From contig JBBBDQ010000192.1 in the NCBI GenBank assembly GCA_037127315.1, positions 3,728,501 to 3,792,500 on the forward strand: DNA of 64,000 nt, read 5' to 3'. Below the pieces are notes generated by a model. The model was not told the DNA's origin. It saw only the letters and a program-made list of their open reading frames with translations, and did no database searches. Position 1 is the stretch's first letter, and the number at the start of each line of letters is the position of its first letter. A program made the translations under genes and the position numbers. Source of the stretch: Ascarosepion bandense. Taxonomy: Eukaryota; Mollusca; Cephalopoda; Sepiida; Sepiidae. This document shows, in pieces, positions 1-10,509 of this stretch.

Positions 1-464
1 AAAAATGAAGCAAACAGGCCAGACATTATTGTTAAAAACCAGAAGGAGAAAACTTGTCTATTAATTGATATGGCTTGTCCAGCGGATTGTAACATAGCAA
101 TCAAGGAATTTGAAAAACTGTCAAAATATAAAGACCTGGAAATTGAAATAGAAAAAATGTGGAAATTGAAAACAAGAGTTGTGCCAGTGATAGTAGGTGC
201 ACTTGGAATGATAAAAAATGGAACAAAACAACACATTGAAAGAATCCCTGGAAACCCCAGCTTAAGAGATATACAAAAAATTGTCTTATTAAGTACAGCC
301 CACACACTAAGGAAAACTTTATCTATGTAATGCTGGAGATGATAGGGAAGATAGAAAAACATGAAATGGAGCCATAACAACACGCCACTACCTGCCTTAG
401 GTCTCCCCGCAGACTTGGTTGGTAGTGAGACCAAAGCAGAAATCGAAATATGATGAAAAATGAC
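1..464 (+). mobile_element. R4/Dong-like LINE, 3' fragment (runs off left edge)
   Basis: The reading frame is open from base 1 to the stop at 328-330 and encodes the C-terminal part of a LINE protein. It contains the restriction-like endonuclease (RLE) landmarks: RPD near the left edge, an acidic residue in LLIDMACPAD, and KEFEKLSKYKDL. It is almost identical to the same region of the long element at 28.0-32.1 kb. About 130 bp of 3' UTR follow, then a TAA tail. The fragment lacks the short substitution that breaks the long copy. Assignment to the R4/Dong clade rests on the RLE, the single long ORF and the TAA association, which are known for that clade. Confidence 0.85.

Positions 465-517
<53 letters not shown>
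465..517 (+). repeat. (TAA)n array at the LINE 3' end
   Basis: About 17 TAA units directly follow the LINE 3' UTR. They could be the element's own tail, a pre-existing target microsatellite, or both. Confidence 0.95.
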
Positions 518-519
<2 letters not shown>

Positions 520-1445
520 GTTGACGTTGTCATAGATGTCAAAGGCTAAAGCATTTAGTCCAGTTAAGGTTTATAGCTGTCTTTTGTTTAATTAAGTGAA
601 AACAACAAAATATCCCATCCATCACTAGCCCAAACTCATGTGATTATAAAGCAAATGCATGTCAAAAATACTTTTGATTACATAAAATAAATAGACGACC
701 TTCTCATAGATCTGTGTCAACTCCTAAAACTTTTAGTTCATTTAGTTTTTTTTTTTTTTTGTTAATAAGTGCCTTTTGCTTATTTAAGTGAAAACAACAA
801 AATATCACATCCTTCGCTTGACCTAAGTCATGTGATTATAAAATAAATGCAGGTTGAATCTACTTTTTATTAAATAATAATAATACGTTCACGACTAACT
901 CATAGATGTCTGTATCAAATGCTAAAACCTTTAGTCCGTTCTGGGTTTATTTTATTAATAGCTGTATTTTGTTTAATTAAATAGAAACAACAAAATATCA
1001 CCCCATTCACTCGACCAAGATGAAGTGATTATAAAACAAATGTGGGTCAAATATACTTTTTATAAAAAAAATATTAAATAGACTACCTTCTCACAGAGTC
1101 CTGCGTCAAATGATAAAACTTTTAGTTCATTTAAGGGTTTTTGTCTGTATTTTTTTAATTAAGTGGAAACAACAAAACTCACATCCATCACTTGCCCTAG
1201 GTCATATGATAACAAAACAAATGCTGATCAAATATACTTTTTATCAAATAATAATAATAATAAATAGACGACCCTATCATAGATGTCTGTGTCAGATGCT
1301 AAAACTTTTAGTCCATTTAAGTATTTTTTTAAAAGCTGTCTTTTGTTTAATTAAGTGGAAACAAAAAATCACATCCTTCGCTTGCCCTAGGTCATGTGAT
1401 TATAAAATGTGAAAATTACTTTTTTATAAAATAATAATAATAAAT
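518..1445 (+). repeat. Tandem repeat, about 186 bp x 5, diverged
   Basis: Five head-to-tail units begin near 520, 694, 889, 1078 and 1264. Each holds a block of the type GACNNCNTCTCATAGATGTC, then AAAACTTTTAGTCCATTTAAG, a T-run, TTTGTTTAATTAAGTGG, AAACAACAAAATATCACATCC, and a CATGTGATTATAAAA block before an AAT-rich joint. Unit length varies from about 174 to 195 bp. Several units end in a short AAT run, so the LINE copy on the left probably inserted into such a joint. Confidence 0.85.
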
Positions 1446-3327
1446 CATTTGCACATAATTTTGTAACAGTGATAAAAAACCATTCGTAGTGACGTTATCA
1501 TTTTTACTGATTAATCTAGGCCTATTAATAGACCAGCCATTGTGATTAAGGTTTCCGATAAAATATGCCTTCTCATATATATGACAGTGTCATATGGTAA
1601 AAAAATATATATGTTAAATGTCATATGCCTGCCTCGACGATAACCATTAAAATGATTACACGTCGATTCAGGAATATTTACATTTCCACATCTATGGGTA
1701 GATACGGGTTATCTCTCCTAGATCATGGCAAATGGACAATGATAAACAAAAATAAGGTATAATCGAACTGTAATCTTCCCAGGTCTGCTTCAATATTAAC
1801 ACATGCGCTGACCAACAATTCAAGGATGAACGACAAGGTGAAATGATTTTTGATATAAAGTTTTAATAAGTAACAAAGTATTAAAATAAAAAAAAATATA
1901 TGACAAGAATAAGAGTGTCCAATGACCTGAACCTCAAAACTTATATTAGGATACCCAACTCAGTCGAAATAACAATTTATGATAAATATCAACAAATATG
2001 AATGAATACAGGCGAATACGAATCCGCAAGAGATTAACACAAAATAAAATGGGGAGAACCATATAATTATGATCACATGAGGTATGATGTTTGTGGTAAC
2101 ATAATATTCGTAGAAGTGTATGCGTGTTCTAACATGGGCCTAAGAATATAATAACTTAGCTTTATGTCAGTTCCTTCTCTCTTATTTTACTGTCTTTTCT
2201 TTTCTTTCTTCCTCTTTCTTTATATAACTTCGGACTCAAACACGGTCCACTTGAAATGTATGTATCTGTGACTATTCTGAAATATCCGCATTCTTCTTTA
2301 TTTCTTTCTTCAAACAAGCGTCGTATTTTCTGCACTCAAACAATTCTGCGGTTTCTTTTCAATATCTCTTTGTTCACGCGTTATCTTCTCTGCGTCGCTA
2401 TCTTTCTTTCTTTTCTTGATAAACAACTCGGCTTCGCATTCTTTCTCTTCTTTTAACAAATAATAATCAGCATACAAATAACATTACAGTTTCTTCTCTT
2501 ATCTTCTCTTCGTCGCTATCTTTCCTTCTTCCTTGACAAATGATTCGGCGTCGTCGTCTTTTAATGAATATGAATTTATAAGTTCGTTTTTCTTATCCGG
2601 AGTTACTTAAGATGAATTGGTCAAATTACGCCATTATCTCAAATGCGTTTTCCTTTTCATTCATAAGTTATCAGCCCTCAGCAATCGTGACTTGCTAACC
2701 CAAGATCTGATCTGCAACTAATTTTCACTCGCTGCTTTCCATGTGACTTGTCTTTGGTGCGGATTCTAGCTCCTGCTGCTTCACGACCTCATGTCTAGCC
2801 TCTGTCTATTTCCTGTCTAGACATTTGTTACTAAGGGTGTCTGGGTCAACCAACCTTGACCTGCTATCCCAAAACTGACTTTAGGTTCCTATGTGACCAT
2901 CTCCTTATTACCACGCGGAGACCAATCTCAATATATGTGTGTAGGTGTGTGTGTGGCTATCTATATCCGTAACATAAAGAATATGACAAAATAAATAAAC
3001 GGTCTTTGAAATTGAAACAGAAAAATATGCCACCTTAATGCTACTGTTATGCTTATAATAAAAGGACCTCTGGGTACGATAAAAATGCCAAAGATAAGAG
3101 TATTAACAACTTTCCCAGTGGTCACTATATACAAGAGATTAAAGATGCACCGTGTGAAACTATTCATCTACTGAGTAGACTATTATCGGTAGAAATATGA
3201 ACACTGCATGTTAGCATCAGACTTTGTGCAAACCAAAGACAGATTTACTACCTTGACTTACCTCAAAACTCGGATAATGACCTGGTAAGTCAGTGTATTA
3301 AACAGAAAGCAATGGAATATATCATAT
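1446..3327. other. No gene recognised
   Basis: AT-rich sequence with frequent stops in all frames. 2160-2560 is pyrimidine-rich (TTCTTTCTTC type), and pieces of it are locally duplicated (CTTCTCTTCGTCGCTATCTTT near 2385 and 2500). I see no domain, splice signal or RNA gene I can support. Confidence 0.6.
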
Positions 3328-3328
3328 C

Positions 3329-3394
<66 letters not shown>

Positions 3395-3440
3395 CAATGG
3401 AGTAATAGATTCTCTTTAGATATATATATATATATATATT
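3328..3440 (+). repeat. Compound microsatellite (TTA)n-(GTA)n ... (TA)n
   Basis: About 11 TTA units run directly into about 11 GTA units. After 24 bp of ordinary sequence a (TA)10 tract follows. Confidence 0.95.
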
Positions 3441-3565
3441 AATCATATCACCTCGAGCAAGGCGAAAACGTAAGAGTGAAAACATTGGAAAAGAGAAAGC
3501 CGGAAACCACATCCTAAACAGGAAACAAGGGATGAGCCTCTTCACCTGTTCAGTAGACTTTGGAG
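3440..3565 (+). repeat. Dispersed repeat after (TA)n, copy 1
   Basis: Begins ATTAATCATATCACC directly after a TA tract. It contains GGAAAAGAGAAAGCCGGA, CCACATCCTAAAC and GATGAGCCTCTTCACCTGTT. The same blocks recur twice at 33.7-34.05 kb, again next to TA tracts. No coding potential. The family is unidentified; a short non-autonomous element is likely. Confidence 0.75.
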
Positions 3566-4439
3566 TAAATTTCTGTAAAAACGAAGTTCTTTCAAGATAC
3601 CCTAATATTTCTATGGCGAAATATGGTCAGTTTCTGTGATCAAAATAAATGATCAAGAAATCCAACCGTGGTATTTCATGAATGACCACAAACGTGTTTA
3701 AACTCACAAATTGAACAAAATAAGACAAAATTTACATTCTTCAGAAATAAATATCAATAATAATTGAATAAATTGATGTGATATTTTTTATTACAAATAT
3801 CGCTATGAAAAATAACGACATTTGTAAGGCTGTTATTGTTAACACATAAGTCACGAATATTGTAAAGTCAGTATTTAGCGCTTTGATGCTAGTCGACTAT
3901 TTTTCTCATTTTAACAATATTTTTCAATTCATAGTAAACCGAATCAGTAAACGTCTTTCAAATCAGACAATATAGCAAAAGACAATTTTAAAATGTCTTT
4001 TGCTCTGGAAATTCTTAAATTTATTCGACGTAGTCATAAATAATATTGTCAACACATCAAAAAATTGAATGATTATTAGAGATTGAATTGCCTTATAACA
4101 TTTATACTCTTTAAAAATTTTAGCATCTGCAAAAGTAAATTTTACAAACCACCATTAGCAGTAGCTGAAATTCCTAAATGAAATACTGTCATAAATATTC
4201 ATTTTTGACTTGTATGCTTTTCATTTTGCTTAAGATGAAGAACATACTAATTCTAAATTACTAATAATGATGAGGTTTCACTTAAGAAATCCGTAGACTT
4301 TCACATTTACCATTAATGAAAATAAACCATATGATAACGTATTAGTAATGAGAAAAGTAAAGAATACAGCTATACGGTTTATTTGAAGAAGACCTTCTAT
4401 TTGAAGCTTATTCTTTATATCCGGTCTGAAAGTTACAAC

Positions 4440-4509
<70 letters not shown>

Positions 4510-5303
4510 GTCAGAAACTTTCCTAGATCCATGAGTTTAATCTACCAGATAGCGAGCTATTGTGGCTTTGCGTCAGACCAAGTCAATCTGTCAGATCACA
4601 ATTTACTTTCAAATAATAGTAGTGGTTGAAATAAAAATAAAAATGGCAAAGTCTCTTAACATTTTTTTAATTCTAAGGGCAAGATTTTTTTTTTGTTTTT
4701 TTTTTTTTGTTTTTTTTTTAAATGAAATTTCTGCGCTTTCTGGTAGTTGAATAAAGGGTAAAAGTCAGCATTTTTTTTTTTTTTAATAAGAACGCTTTTT
4801 TTCATATGATGATGGCAAAAACATCGGGTAATATAACCCCTTTAGTAATTTAAAAAGAAAAAAAAACAAAAAATGATTACGTTTGCTTAATTTGGCACAT
4901 CGCCAAATGAGAAGTACGAAGATCGTACAACGGCCTATGTTAAAGTGGGGAAGGTCAGTTAGCCTTAAAAAGCAAAATCTTAACTTAAGATTTTGTTCCA
5001 TTTCAGAGAAGGATTCAACATGCGAATTTTAAAACGTCCTACTTTTGTTTCTCTGATGAAATACTCTTTTTCTTTTTCTTTTTCTGTCAAGTTCTATTCA
5101 TAACTCACCGAAAATTCTCGTTTTGCATTTTGGCGAATACGCAGGAAGTGAAACGCGATGTCTCACAAAAAAATGTCATATATAAAAATCAAAATCAGCG
5201 CAATTTTTTTAAGGATTTATTTTTAATTATAAGTTTTAACTAAAATTAATCACTGCGTCAACAGAGATATAGTGCTTTACTGTTTATATTGAATTATAAT
5301 TTG
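3566..5303. other. No gene recognised; contains (GA)n
   Basis: AT-rich unique sequence. A pure (GA) run occupies 4444-4506. Homopolymer A/T runs lie at 4690-4790 and 4855-4870. No coding or RNA feature is supported. Confidence 0.6.
4444..4506 (+). repeat. (GA)n microsatellite
   Basis: Uninterrupted GA dinucleotides, about 31 units. Confidence 0.97.
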
Positions 5304-5308
5304 GTTTC

Positions 5309-5606
5309 TGTTGGGGCACCTTCCCTATTACTCTAAAGATGAACTCTTCCACAGACTATTTATAGTAGTAGTCATACTACTACAGGGGGAGGACTACAGG
5401 GTATTACAGGAGATCTAGTTCTGAGGTTATCGCATTGCTAAGTCTCACGTCTCGTTATTATTTGGCATTCTCTCGTATTCAACTAACCGTATTGTTACGA
5501 CTTTATACTAACCTTTTATGTACACATTTCTCTTCTACAATATATTGCGTTTATACCGGATTACCTTGCGTTGTTATTATTTGGATCTAACCCCAGATCC
5601 ACAACA
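5309..5606 (+). repeat. 5' LTR of gypsy A
   Basis: Starts TGTTGGGGCACC and ends ATCCACAACA. It carries a small inverted repeat (TAGTAGTAGTCATACTACTA near 5361). The preceding 5 bp GTTTC form the target-site duplication. It is identical to the 3' LTR except at 5331. Confidence 0.95.
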
Positions 5607-5607
5607 G

Positions 5608-5627
5608 TGGCGAACGAGGATTCGAAC
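5608..5627 (+). promoter_or_regulatory. Primer-binding site of gypsy A
   Basis: TGGCGAACGAGGATTCGAAC starts one base after the 5' LTR. TGG is complementary to a tRNA CCA end, and TTCGAA resembles a T-loop. I do not assign the primer tRNA. Gypsy B has a similar TGGCGAC start in the equivalent place. Confidence 0.75.
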
Positions 5628-6088
5628 AGAGAGAAAAAAAACAAAACTTATGGAAAAAAAAACAAAAAACAAAAAAAAAAAACGAAAAACAGCAGTCACG
5701 ATAAAGGATTAAAAAAGAACTCTACATATTGTCGACCACAAACAGTGACGTTAGAGGATCTAAAAAAAGAACTCAAGAAAGAGAAATGACCAATCACTGC
5801 AGTGGCGAAAAAAGAATTCTACTACAATTGTAACGAGTCTTACACGGAGGAAAAAATACGGAAAGCTAAAATTAATACCCAGAGGAAAAGCTGTAAATTA
5901 ATTTGTACTATTTTCTATTGGCAAAATAATTTCTTCTTCGTTGAAGAAATAATTTTATTTTTCTGAGTTGGCATTGCTTGTGGGGAAAAAAAAGAAAAAT
6001 TTCCCCACTACCATAAGCATAAAGTTTACGAAAAAAATTTAAAAAAGAGGAAAAACAGTAAAAATTATTCCCCCTCCGGTAAAGAAAT

Positions 6089-7197
6089 ATGGAAGATTTC
6101 AAAGCAACGATCGTAGAATTGGTGAAACTTCAGATGAATCAACAAGAACGCAATGAGAAAAAAACAGCTCAAATTTAAAATAAACCCTGATGAAGCAGCA
6201 ACAACTCGATAAGAAGAAACAGCTAGAACTACAAGAGCAACAACAAAAAATGCAGTTTGAATTTCTACAAAAACAGCTGGAATTGCAACAGAAAGTTGAC
6301 GACAGAAACAATGAACAACAACAAAAAACACAAGAATTGATCCGATAAAATATACTTGCAAAGGGTCAAAATGAAGAAAACGAAAATACGTTTACACAAA
6401 ATACAATATGGAGCTCAATAGAAAACTTTAATTACAACCTGGATGTGGAAAAAAACGTTTGAACTACACTATAGACGATACCAGGACTTTTATGAAATCG
6501 ATTGCAGTAGCTAGTCGGACGAGAAGAAAGTACGATTATTCCTTCGCAAACTGGGAACACACGAACACAACAAATTCGTGGATTACATACTTCCAAAGAA
6601 AACTCGTGAGTTAAAATTCGCTGAAGCCATACATCTATTAACAGAATTGTTTAGCCCGAAGACTAAGAGATGGAAATGCTTAAATTTACGAAAAAAGATG
6701 ACGAAGACTACACCACTTTCGCATCAGTGGTGAATAAACTTTGCAATGAATTTAGACTAGCAGAATTCACAGCAGATAATTTCAAATGCTTACTTTTGTA
6801 CTAGGTTTGATTGCAAATAAAGATGCGGAAATGAAAAGGAGAATTTTAACAAAATTAGAAAACGAACAAAACCGAACTCTACAAAAATTAGCTGAATATT
6901 GCCAGCAGTGTATAAGAATAAAAAATGTTTGAGGAATATTGAAGAAGTAGGAGTAGCTAACATAAAAAATACAGAGGAAAATACGTTTTTCCTCTCCTCC
7001 TCAAATGACAAAATCTAGAAAAAACTGGCATTCGCCTACTAGATTTTTTTGAACGAACAGAGAAGAAACCACCTTCAAGACCTTGTTATAGATGTGGTGA
7101 ATACCACTGGTATTAGGATTGCCCTTTTAAATTTAAAACATGTCGTAACTCTCACAAAAAGGGACATAAAGCCTCTAAATGCAGAAGCAGAAGTAGA
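6089..7197 (+). pseudogene. gag of gypsy A, broken
   Basis: The first ATG is at 6089 (MEDFKATIVELVKLQ...), followed by a Gln-rich, probably coiled-coil segment. The frame stops after about 28 codons and resumes through several shifts. A capsid-like part (DYTTFASVVNKLCNEF...) lies near 6700-6930. Two zinc knuckles follow: one from Cys at 7084 (CX2CX4HX4C) with a TAG inside at 7114-7116, the other at 7141-7182 with its second Cys replaced by Ser. The same domain order and similar wording appear in gypsy B (41.5-42.7 kb, minus). Gag would package element RNA, but this copy cannot make a full protein. Confidence 0.85.
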
Positions 7198-7580
7198 GTG
7201 AAAGTAACAAGGACCGAGGAAGATGAAGGTACTAACATTCGAAAGTACTTACAAGTCAAAATGCTAAACAAAATTATAAACATGCAGTTAGACTCTGGAT
7301 CTGACATTTCGATAATTAGTTTCCAAACATGGAGACGACTGAATAAACCTACCTTATTAAAAACAAAAACAAAAAAAAAATGGCGAGATCAGTCACGGGT
7401 AAGAAAATTAAATTTGAAGGAGAAGTGATTTTGAACGTGACATTCAATGGAGTTACAAAAAAATTAAAAATGTACGTATTGAAAAATACTAACAACTTGT
7501 TCGGGATTGACTGGATGCAAAAATTTAACTTTGGGACTTACCAATCAGCTCGTACTGTAAAAAAAATCGAAAGCCTGACT
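7198..7580 (+). pseudogene. Retroviral-type aspartic protease of gypsy A, frameshifted
   Basis: The active-site motif LDSGSDISIIS lies with Asp at 7291-7293, in the same frame as the zinc knuckles, so gag and protease were probably one frame. The frame is lost in an A-rich run at about 7360-7380. The downstream half (LNVTFNGVTKKLKMYVLKN, then LFGIDWMQKF) continues in another frame from 7380. A homopolymer indel is a sufficient explanation. A programmed frameshift inside a protease domain would be unusual. Confidence 0.85.
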
Positions 7581-8485
7581 GCGGAAACCGAAAACATAAA
7601 ATCTGAATTAAAAAAGACCTTCCCCGAAGTATTCTCGGACGGGTTAGGCAGATGCAAAAAAATGTCGGTGAAAATACTGTTAAAGGAAAATGCTCAACCA
7701 GTATTTAGGAAGAAAAGAAATGTTCCTTTCGCTGCACTAGAAAAAACAAACAGCGAACTGGGCAGATTAACCAGCTCGAGAGTTATATCCAAAGGGGAAT
7801 AAAATCATTGGGCAGCATCTGCCGTATATGTTAAGAAAAAGTCTGGGGAAATACGCGTATGCGCTGATTTTTCGACAGGTTTAAATGAGGCAGTAAAGGA
7901 TTACTATTACCGAGTCCGGAAGAAGTATTTACAAAGTTAAACGGAGGCAGATATTTCTCCAAAATAGACCTGAGCGAGGCATATCTACAGATTCTTGCAG
8001 ACGAAGAAATCTTGTAGCTCTTATGCATCAAAGCATAGAGGTCTATACAAATATAAAAGATTAGCATTTGGCGTAAAAGTAGCCCCGGCTATCTTTCAGC
8101 AAGTTATGGATACGATGTTGGCGGAATTCGATTTCGCTATAGCCTATCTAGACGACATTTTGATAAAGAGTGAAACGATTGAGCAGCACACTAAGCATAT
8201 AAAAAAAGTATTCCAACAAATTCGTAATTATGGTCAATAAGGAAAAGTGCGATTTCTTCTTGGAAGAGATGAAATACTTGAGCCATATAATAAACAAAGA
8301 TGGCAAAAAGCCTGATCCAACTAGATCTTCAGTGATCAAAAATATGCCAGCACCAAATAATATTGCATCGCTACAGAGTTTTCTGGGACTAGTCAGCTAC
8401 TATCAAGATTTCATACCGAATTTACACAAGCTTCGAGCGCCCCTTAATGAACTACTAAGAAAGGATAAGGCCTGGGATTAGTCAA
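7581..8485 (+). pseudogene. Reverse transcriptase domain of gypsy A, several frameshifts
   Basis: RT blocks in order: FPEVFSDGLGRC (about 7620), the NVPFAALEKTNSEL region, stop at 7800-7802, SAVYVKKKSGEIRVCADFS in the following sequence, LYKYKRLAFGVKVAPAIFQQ (about 8040), the catalytic YLDD at 8145-8156, and the thumb region SFLGLVSYYQDFIPNLHKL (about 8375). The blocks lie in at least three frames. The YLDD catalytic aspartates survive. TAG at 8479-8481 ends the last open piece. Confidence 0.9.
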
Positions 8486-9206
8486 ACGAATTTGAACAGG
8501 CATTTGAAAGCATTAAAAAAATATTGACGTCCGATTTATTTCTTACGCATTATGATCCAAAATTGGAGATACTATTAGCCAGCGGGATCGGAGCATGCAT
8601 CTTACATAAGATGGAAGACGGAACTATAAAGCCGATCGCCCACGCTAGCAGATCACTGCTTCCAGCTGAGAGAAGCTACTCTCAGATAGAGAAAGAAGCC
8701 TTAGGCATCATATTTGCCGTTACAAATTCCACAGGTATATCCACGGCAGGTTCTTCACTCTTCAAACAGACCACAAACCATTAAATACAATATATGGTTC
8801 GAAAAAAGGTCTACCCACGTACACAGCAAACCGACTGTTGAGGTGGGGTACCATTATATTGAATTACAATTTTAAATTTCAATATTTACCTTCTAACAAA
8901 ATTGGGCATGCAGACGGTTTATCGAGACTGATTCCTCAACAGCTAGAACCGCTTGAAGTCTCCTTTATTGCTGAACTAAGATCAGAAGGCGAATTAGAAA
9001 ATACACTTTGTAACACAATTAGGGTGCTATCTGTCTCACTAAAAGAAATAAAAAATGAAGCTATAAAGGATGATTGCATAAAAGAGATGAAAGCGAAAAT
9101 CGCTGAAAAAGACCAACATATTGCAGAAAACTTCTCCATGTGCGATAACGTACTACTGTACAGTGATAGCGTAGTCGTTCTAAAAGCGTTACAGAAAAGG
9201 AAAGTG
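8486..9206 (+). pseudogene. RNase H domain and connection of gypsy A, broken
   Basis: DPKLEILLASGIGACILHK (from about 8550) corresponds to the start of a gypsy RNase H, but residues normally around the first catalytic Asp (a DAS-type motif) appear to be missing. AHASRSLLPAERSYSQIEKEA follows. FKQTTNH then shifts frame, and the segment LPSNKIGHADGLSRL (about 8890) matches the usual end of RNase H. A mostly open linker to integrase runs to the stop at 9207-9209. Confidence 0.8.
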
Positions 9207-10168
9207 TAAGATTTCCATACAGAACATCCCAGTAGGAACCGAACGAAGAGCCTAATGAGGAATTACGTTTTTTGGCCGAAAATGGATACGACTATTGTGA
9301 ACCTCCAATAACACACAAGCCTTGACCGAAAACGGATCGACCCTGGTCAAGTGTCCATATTGACTACGCTGGTCCTATTGATGGACTATACTATTTGGTA
9401 GTTGTGGATAGTTATTCGAAGTGGCCTGAAGTGTTTCAATGCAAGAGACCAACGACAAGAAACACAATAAATCATTTACATGAGCTATTCGCATTGTCGA
9501 CTGTTTAGTGAGCGACAACGGGACACAATTCACTTCGAAAGAATTTAAGGAGTTCTGCCTGACATTTCAGGTTGAACACATTAAAACCCCTCAATGTCAC
9601 CGAAGGTCAAATGGCCTGCCAGAGTCTTTTGTAGACACCCTAAAGAGGGCTCTAAAAAAGCGTCGAGCACGCCAACGAGAAAAGCACTTCAACAATTTTT
9701 AAAGGTATATAGAATAACACCAAATAAATCAGCACCATCGACACTGTCACCCGCCGAATTGATGTTTGCACGGAAAGTGAGATCGGTGTTCGATAAATTA
9801 GTCCCAAAACAAAAAGAGCACGTAGCAGCAATTATCACACCAAAGTGAACTTTCAGCCAAAATGAAAAAGTTTATTTTTAAAATTATAAAACATGTCATT
9901 TTGGGAACCAGGCGTCATCAAAAGACGGATAGGCAACATGGTCTACATGACTGACGGACCTAGGTTCGCTCACAAGCGTCATCTAAACCAAATAAAATAA
10001 AGGATGACTGAAGACGAAATCGATCCGCCTCAGGAGGAAGAGGCGTTAGACACCATTTATGACACATTTGATATTCAAATGCCCCAGGAGGAACCTCAAC
10101 AGAGGAGGTCGAAAAGAAAAAGGAAATCAACGGATCAGTTAATAATTGATCCGAAAAAGATCAATTAT
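9207..10168 (+). pseudogene. Integrase of gypsy A, broken but with D,D35E residues
   Basis: An N-terminal zinc-binding remnant (HTEHPSRN...) lies near 9215. First catalytic Asp is in VHIDYAGP at 9362-9364; second Asp is in SDNGTQF at 9514-9516; catalytic Glu is in LPESFVDTLKRAL at 9622-9624, 35 residues after the second Asp. There is a stop just before SDNGTQF (near 9507) and frame changes near 9700 and 9850. The C-terminal part (WEPGVIKRRIGNMVYMTDG...) and an acidic/basic tail end near 10168. Integrase would insert the cDNA; the 5-bp duplication around the element shows that a functional one, from this or another copy, acted here. Confidence 0.9.
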
Positions 10169-10184
10169 TAAAGGACATTCCAAG

Positions 10185-10206
10185 TAAAAAAAAATTGGGA
10201 GGGGGC
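10185..10206 (+). promoter_or_regulatory. Polypurine tract of gypsy A
   Basis: A-run followed by TTGGGAGGGGGC immediately before the 3' LTR. It is purine-rich with two T interruptions, in the expected position for the plus-strand primer. Confidence 0.8.
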
Positions 10207-10504
10207 TGTTGGGGCACCTTCCCTATTATTCTAAAGATGAACTCTTCCACAGACTATTTATAGTAGTAGTCATACTACTACAGGGGGAGGACTACAGGGT
10301 ATTACAGGAGATCTAGTTCTGAGGTTATCGCATTGCTAAGTCTCACGTCTCGTTATTATTTGGCATTCTCTCGTATTCAACTAACCGTATTGTTACGACT
10401 TTATACTAACCTTTTATGTACACATTTCTCTTCTACAATATATTGCGTTTATACCGGATTACCTTGCGTTGTTATTATTTGGATCTAACCCCAGATCCAC
10501 AACA
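10207..10504 (+). repeat. 3' LTR of gypsy A
   Basis: 298 bp, TGTTGGGG...CACAACA. It differs from the 5' LTR only at 10229 and is followed by the target duplication GTTTC (10505-10509). Confidence 0.95.
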
Positions 10505-10509
10505 GTTTC

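Larger units (their letters stand above)
5309..10504 (+). mobile_element. Ty3/gypsy LTR retrotransposon A, complete structure, coding region dead
   Basis: 5,196 bp bounded by two 298-bp direct LTRs (TG...CA). The flanking 5-bp duplication GTTTC lies at 5304-5308 and 10505-10509. A PBS follows the 5' LTR and a purine tract precedes the 3' LTR. Internal order is gag (zinc knuckles), aspartic protease, RT (YLDD), RNase H, integrase (D,D35E), which is the Ty3/gypsy order. No env-like ORF is visible. The integrase segment HIDYAGP...LVVVDSYSKWPEV resembles the K02A2.6-like group. Many stops and frameshifts mean that no full polyprotein can be made. The LTRs differ at only one position (5331 C, 10229 T). 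Confidence 0.95.

Noticed and set aside
518..1445. CRISPR-like array
   Set aside because: Units are long, diverged and head to tail without unique spacers; the genome context is eukaryotic.
7360..7385. Programmed frameshift in gypsy A
   Set aside because: The shift falls inside the protease domain in an A-run, and many other random shifts exist; mutation is the simpler explanation.
9849..10206. env-like gene at the 3' end of gypsy A
   Set aside because: Only the integrase C-terminus and a short charged tail fit here; no room, signal peptide or membrane segment.
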